DNA from: Plazaster borealis
Lineage: Eukaryota > Echinodermata > Asteroidea > Forcipulatida > Labidiasteridae
Assembly: GCA_021014325.1 (NCBI GenBank)
Contig: CM037472.1
Span: 620,001 to 684,000 of the forward strand
Direction: 5' to 3'
Length of the DNA: 64,000 nucleotides
Shown: positions 61,001 through 64,000 of the stretch, piece after piece
Numbering within the stretch: the stretch's first letter is position 1
Layout: each line of letters begins with the position of its first letter
The notes under the pieces: model-generated
Told to the model about the DNA's origin: nothing
The model's database searches: none
The model's input: only the letters and a program-made list of their open reading frames with translations
Made by a program: the position numbers and the translations under genes

Positions 61001-61632
61001 ACCACAAGGAAAGAAGAAACTCCGATCAAAGGATTGGAAAAGGAGAATGACTAATTAATTAATGAGACAAACTTATATGAGGGACATCTGCGGAAAAAAA
61101 GGAGAAGGCAAAGACAACAAGTTGTTAACCATTAATTATTATAAAAGTGTTGACACAATGTTTTGATTAATTGTTTACAAACAGTATGTAGAATTGAGAT
61201 GAATTAATGATTGTTTTGTCTTTCTTAGGGTGAGGAAGGAGTGAGGCAAGTACTTGAGATTCTTCGCGATGAATTTAGTCTGGCCATGGCCCTTTCAGGT
61301 TCGATAGTTCTTTGTCTGATAAAGCCTGGAGTGAAGACTATACAAATGTTATGTCAAGTAAAGGTCATATTGTAGAAGATTGGTGATAAGAAGAACCTTT
61401 CTTGTTGACATTTGGAATGGCTCTCGGTCAATTGATCGATAAATTGACCAAATAATTAAGTTAATGTATTTCATTTTCATGAAACAGATTGTTTGAACTA
61501 TCTTTAGTTCAATGAGATTTGTAAAGACAGACGTTATTAACTAGAAATATTTTGATATTATTTTCAGGTTGTGCATCAGTGAATGACGTCAGTCCATCCT
61601 TGCTGATTAGAGGTCCTGCCAGTAATCTGTAA
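55220..61632 (+). CDS. HAO1: FMN-dependent 2-hydroxyacid (glycolate) oxidase, HAO family (8 exons)
   Basis: Exons 55220-55344, 56076-56226, 56631-56881, 57141-57295, 57787-57878, 58981-59142, 61229-61298, 61568-61632 total 1071 bp: 356 residues plus TAA, the family's usual size. These enzymes oxidise short 2-hydroxyacids such as glycolate to 2-oxoacids with FMN, making hydrogen peroxide in peroxisomes. Visible family blocks: [18 protein letters not shown] near the N terminus, the [13 protein letters not shown] serine strand, [30 protein letters not shown] with the FMN lysine, the catalytic [13 protein letters not shown] (His and Arg), [27 protein letters not shown], and [15 protein letters not shown]. 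The C terminus is -SNL, a plausible variant PTS1. ATG 55220 matches the family start; an in-frame ATG at 55127 would add 31 residues. Two indels cancel each other so that residues ~70-98 are in a non-ancestral frame (separate entry). HAO1 versus HAO2 orthology cannot be settled here. Confidence 0.9.
55446..55500. repeat. hairpin with 24-bp arms in hydroxyacid oxidase intron 1
   Basis: CACCTTGTTGGGCTGTATGG inverted against CCATAACAGCCAAACAAGGT around a 7-base loop, with a few mismatches. Confidence 0.6.
56154..56651 (+). other. HAO1: compensating frameshift pair within the hydroxyacid oxidase CDS
   Basis: In exon 56076-56226 the codons up to VPF (about 56156) follow the family. One base then appears missing, and the +1 frame of the same DNA reads [20 protein letters not shown], an excellent match to the first FMN-binding strand of the family. 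In exon 56631-56881 that ancestral frame continues as AASSVG, then two bases appear missing at about 56647-56648, after which [11 protein letters not shown] is back in the main frame. The out-of-frame stretch is open on both sides of the intron, so the spliced ORF stays intact with about 29 substituted residues. Either two assembly or sequencing indels or a very recent real double frameshift would explain this. Confidence 0.8.
57964..58025. repeat. (AATC)n tetranucleotide microsatellite
   Basis: About 15 uninterrupted ATCA units in intron 5 of the hydroxyacid oxidase gene, next to a TATATAGCGCC SINE-type tail. Confidence 0.95.
58205..58345 (-). repeat. SINE fragment in hydroxyacid oxidase intron 5
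   Basis: TTACCCTTACACAGATGTGT, GTAAAGCACTGTTTACTCAG and CTATGACCTTTGCCATT match, in reverse, the body of the SINEs at 49990 and 11755. Confidence 0.5.
59555..61000 (+). mobile_element. LINE C-terminal remnant split by an internal minisatellite
   Basis: Before the array, the plus strand reads [17 protein letters not shown] and [20 protein letters not shown], the classic LINE tail. After it (from about 60750) come LNSAP-like [15 protein letters not shown], then a stop, then [16 protein letters not shown]. The two halves would be adjacent in an intact element, so the array expanded from the element's own sequence. Lies in intron 6 of the hydroxyacid oxidase gene, same strand. Confidence 0.8.
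59689..60752. repeat. LINE-derived minisatellite, 46/63-bp units, ~18 copies
   Basis: Core TAAGTAGCAGGATTAAGTAC recurs 18 times. The first and a few early units are 46 bp; most are 63 bp because a 17-bp ACTGGTTACCAGTTCTC segment is duplicated. ACTGGT-T-ACCAGT is a short inverted repeat and appears twice per long unit. Variants (CTACCC, missing GG or GT) recur in alternation, suggesting unequal exchange of multi-unit blocks. Confidence 0.95.
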
Positions 61633-61742
61633 CTTGTTAACCTTCAGACCATTACTCTAATCAAATTGACGACTATAAACCCCACTGGAGCTTCAATGGT
61701 CTGGTTTAGTCCTGTATTTTGTTCACTAAATTGTGTATAAGA

Positions 61743-62102
61743 CTGGACACGTTTGGTAATTTTTGGTAATTGTCAAAGACCAGTATTCTCACTTGGTGTA
61801 TCCAAACATATGCATAAAATAACAAACCTGTGAAAATTTGGGCTCAGTTGGTCATCGAAGTTGCAAGAAAATAATGAAAGAAAAAACACCCTTGTTGCAC
61901 AAATTTGTGTGCTTTCAGATGCCTGAGAAAGGCTTTCTCAGATTCAAATATTTTAGTGAGAAGTTACCTCTTTCTCAACAACTACATTACTTCAGAGGAG
62001 TTGTTTCCTACAATGTTTTATACTATCAACATGTCTCCGTTGGTTGTTACCAGTAAGTTTTTATGCTAATATGTATTTTGAGTAATTACCAAACGTGTCC
62101 AG
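61743..62102. mobile_element. 360-bp MITE with 19-bp terminal inverted repeats
   Basis: Ends CTGGACACGTTTGGTAATT and its exact inverse AATTACCAAACGTGTCCAG, followed by TGCCTTTAA. Internal blocks are shared with 23177-23555. It lies just downstream of the oxidase stop codon, so it may be in the 3' UTR or beyond. Confidence 0.8.
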
Positions 62103-62214
62103 TGCCTTTAAGTTAAATTTTAGACTGTTCTAGTGTTCTTTCTGTAGATTACTCTTCCACCAAATCAAAGATTACAAACAATATAAACTACATAACACCA
62201 TACATTTAGCTGCA

Positions 62215-62350
62215 AACAATCTTGTATAGAAGCCCTGTTTACTCAGTGCTTTATGGAGTCCTGCCAATACTAATCCACAGGCATATAGAACACATTGAGC
62301 CCAGCATTCACAGCAGATTCCTTAACCACTAGACCACTGAGCACGCCCAA
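62215..62350 (-). repeat. SINE fragment
   Basis: GTTTACTCAGTGCTTTATGG and TTCCTTAACCACTAGACCAC match the reverse of the tRNA-derived SINE family used at 49990. Confidence 0.45.
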
Positions 62351-62414
62351 TAGTGAAAGGCCAGTTTGAATTCTGTAAACCATTTCATTGATGTAATAAT
62401 TTGCTAATTTGCAC

Positions 62415-62775
62415 CAGGGTTAAAGGCAGTATATACTTTTGGTAAATGTCAAAGACCAGTATCCTCACTTGGTGTATCCCAACATATACATGAAAAACAA
62501 ACCTGTGAAAGTTTAAGCTCAATCGGTCATTGCAATCACCAGAAAAAAGTGGGTAAAAACCTTATGTGTTTTCACTGTTTTCAAACATCGAGTTTTTGAC
62601 TCATGAGATCAAAACTAATTGTTTCACTCATTTCTCAAAAAAATTGGCATTTAAAGCAAAAATATTTCAAAGGGAGTTTCCCATCATAACCATCTTTACA
62701 CCGTAAGTTATGTGTGAATCTGTGAACATTTATATTTTTACTCTTACCAATGTTACAAACACCCTTTAACAACTA
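62415..62775. mobile_element. diverged MITE of the 61743-62102 family
   Basis: TTTTGGTAAATGTCAAAGAC, CTCACTTGGTGTATCC and AAACCTGTGAAAGTTT parallel the upstream copy. The far end ACCAATGTTACAAACACCCTTTAAC is degenerate. Confidence 0.6.
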
Positions 62776-62925
62776 ATATTTGTTTACCATACACTGATGT
62801 GTGATAAGGACTGTTAACTCATTGCTCCCCCAGTCATAGAAAAAACACTGCATATTACTTGCATGGGATTCGAAACCATGACCCCTTGCATTCTAGAGCA
62901 GATAGCTTCACCACTAGACCACTTG
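62760..62925 (-). repeat. tRNA-derived SINE fragment
   Basis: The reverse strand has GTGGTCTAGTGGTGAAGC as an A-box region and GGTTTCGAATCCC near 62865-62877. Body TTTACCATACACTGATGTGT. Confidence 0.5.
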
Positions 62926-63477
62926 TGTGTGTGCAATGGAAAATTTGTATCCTGATGGCTTTTCATATGATTTGTGAATTTGTTTATACAAAATCCTTCA
63001 ATCAATTAGAATTTATATCTTCAACAGGACACGTTAAAACTATAAGAAAGTATACAATTAATTGTTTCTTAAAAACTGCAACCTTTATTTAGTGTGTACC
63101 CTTGAATGATTTATGATCAATACATATTTAATCATCGTGTTTAACAGATATTTTATAAACTTCATTTAGACCAAGTTTATTTACAGGTGGCAATTGGAAA
63201 AAGTTCAATATTTTATATAAAACAAAAGTATGTACGTAACCCAAATATATACAATTGTGATGTAATATTATATTCTTGTATTTTGATATTATTCTGGAAG
63301 ATTCTGGAAGATGTGGTTGATCATAATTGAGCTATTTATGCATATTTGATTTTATAAAATTGTGAAATCATCAGTTTAGATGTTAAGTTACTGTCTACAT
63401 TTTAAATTACTCACATGACAGACATTTAAGCTGCTTCACAGGGTTATAATAAATACTTTGCATGATTACATAAAAGA

Positions 63478-63818
63478 TATATTTGGTTTGCGGTAACGCC
63501 ATGTGTGTATCTACTTGCCAGGTAGAGTTTTTCTTAGAGAACTGTCTTGCTTAATTCTACTACCGCGGAGTAGATTGTTCGGTGTTCGGGAGACTTCTCA
63601 GTTCTGAAAAGAACTGTCCTGCTTATTAACTATTACCTGGGCGGATGGTATAGAAATAGGTTGGGACTACTACTTTAGCTTATAGGATCGCTTATAGAAG
63701 TCTCCCGAACACCCGAACAATCTACTCCGCGGTAGTAGAATTAAGCAAGACAGTTCTCAAAGAACAAACTCTACCTGGCAAGTAGATACACACATGGTGT
63801 TACAGCAAACCAAATATA
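63478..63818. mobile_element. 341-bp foldback element with ~121-bp arms
   Basis: The left arm (63478-63598) and inverted right arm (63696-63818) share TATATTTGGTTTGC, CATGTGTGTATCTACTTGCC, TACTACCGCGGAGTAGATTG and TGTTCGGGAGACTTCT with few mismatches. The ~97-bp loop contains TATTACCTGGGCGGATGGTA. No ORF. Confidence 0.9.
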
Positions 63819-64000
63819 TTGATACCTCACCATGCAATGCCTCAAATCCTATATACATAAAAGATGACAAACACCTGTTCCCAATAATTGAATAAAAAGT
63901 ATAACATGTTTAACTAATATTATCTTCAATTTTGGTTAACTGGGATGTTTTCATTTTTGTGTCCTTTGATTCTTTGTTTTAATTGTTTTTAAAAGCTCTG

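Overview
This is animal nuclear DNA. The genes are made of short exons bounded by GT-AG introns, SINEs with tRNA-like heads and L2/CR1/RTE-type LINE fragments are frequent, and most of the window is repeat. TTAGGG-type interstitial telomere motifs, the repeat families and the style of the two recognisable genes suggest a marine deuterostome, most likely an echinoderm (possibly a sea star). That placement is inference, not a database result.

Three genes can be argued. (1) On the minus strand, 1116-16396, a gene of about 15 exons encodes a protein of about 750 residues: an N-terminal extension, a four-repeat annexin core with degenerate calcium loops, and a long Pro/Lys then Ser/Glu/Lys/Thr-rich tail. 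Its introns hold SINEs, nested LINEs, a 43-bp minisatellite, a hAT-type element with an 8-bp target duplication, and an intron-exon junction copied four times in tandem. (2) On the plus strand, 55220-61632, eight exons encode a peroxisomal-type FMN-dependent 2-hydroxyacid oxidase (glycolate oxidase/HAO family, 356 codons). Two indels (-1 and -2) lie on either side of an intron. They cancel and leave about 29 residues read in a non-ancestral frame. (3) On the plus strand from 17344, an unrecognised candidate gene shares a CpG-rich upstream region with the annexin gene. Its possible exons are all phase 1, which matches a 78-87-bp exon-like unit amplified as A-B-C-A-B-C plus a seventh copy at 26.58-29.98 kb.

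The middle (20-54 kb) is mostly repeats: diverged tandem modules carrying a 590-bp foldback element (20-22.7 kb), an RTE-like LINE remnant (22.7 kb), the exon-like array (26.6-30 kb), a 6.8-kb satellite with a 177-178-bp unit (30.06-36.85 kb), a DIRS-like tyrosine recombinase remnant (37.0-37.3 kb), a GC-rich island bounded by 21-bp inverted repeats (38.7-39.3 kb), an AT-rich diverged duplication (39.4-42 kb), a G-rich minisatellite with (TTAGGG)5 (43.3-45.2 kb), and a SINE-bearing module in three copies (49.6-53.2 kb). Two long hairpins (53.74-53.92 kb and 63.48-63.82 kb) and a LINE-derived minisatellite inside a hydroxyacid oxidase intron (59.69-60.75 kb) complete the layout.

No bacterial-type operon, CRISPR array, rRNA or convincing functional tRNA gene was seen. 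Exon edges were read by eye from splice consensus and phase, so they should be treated as models.
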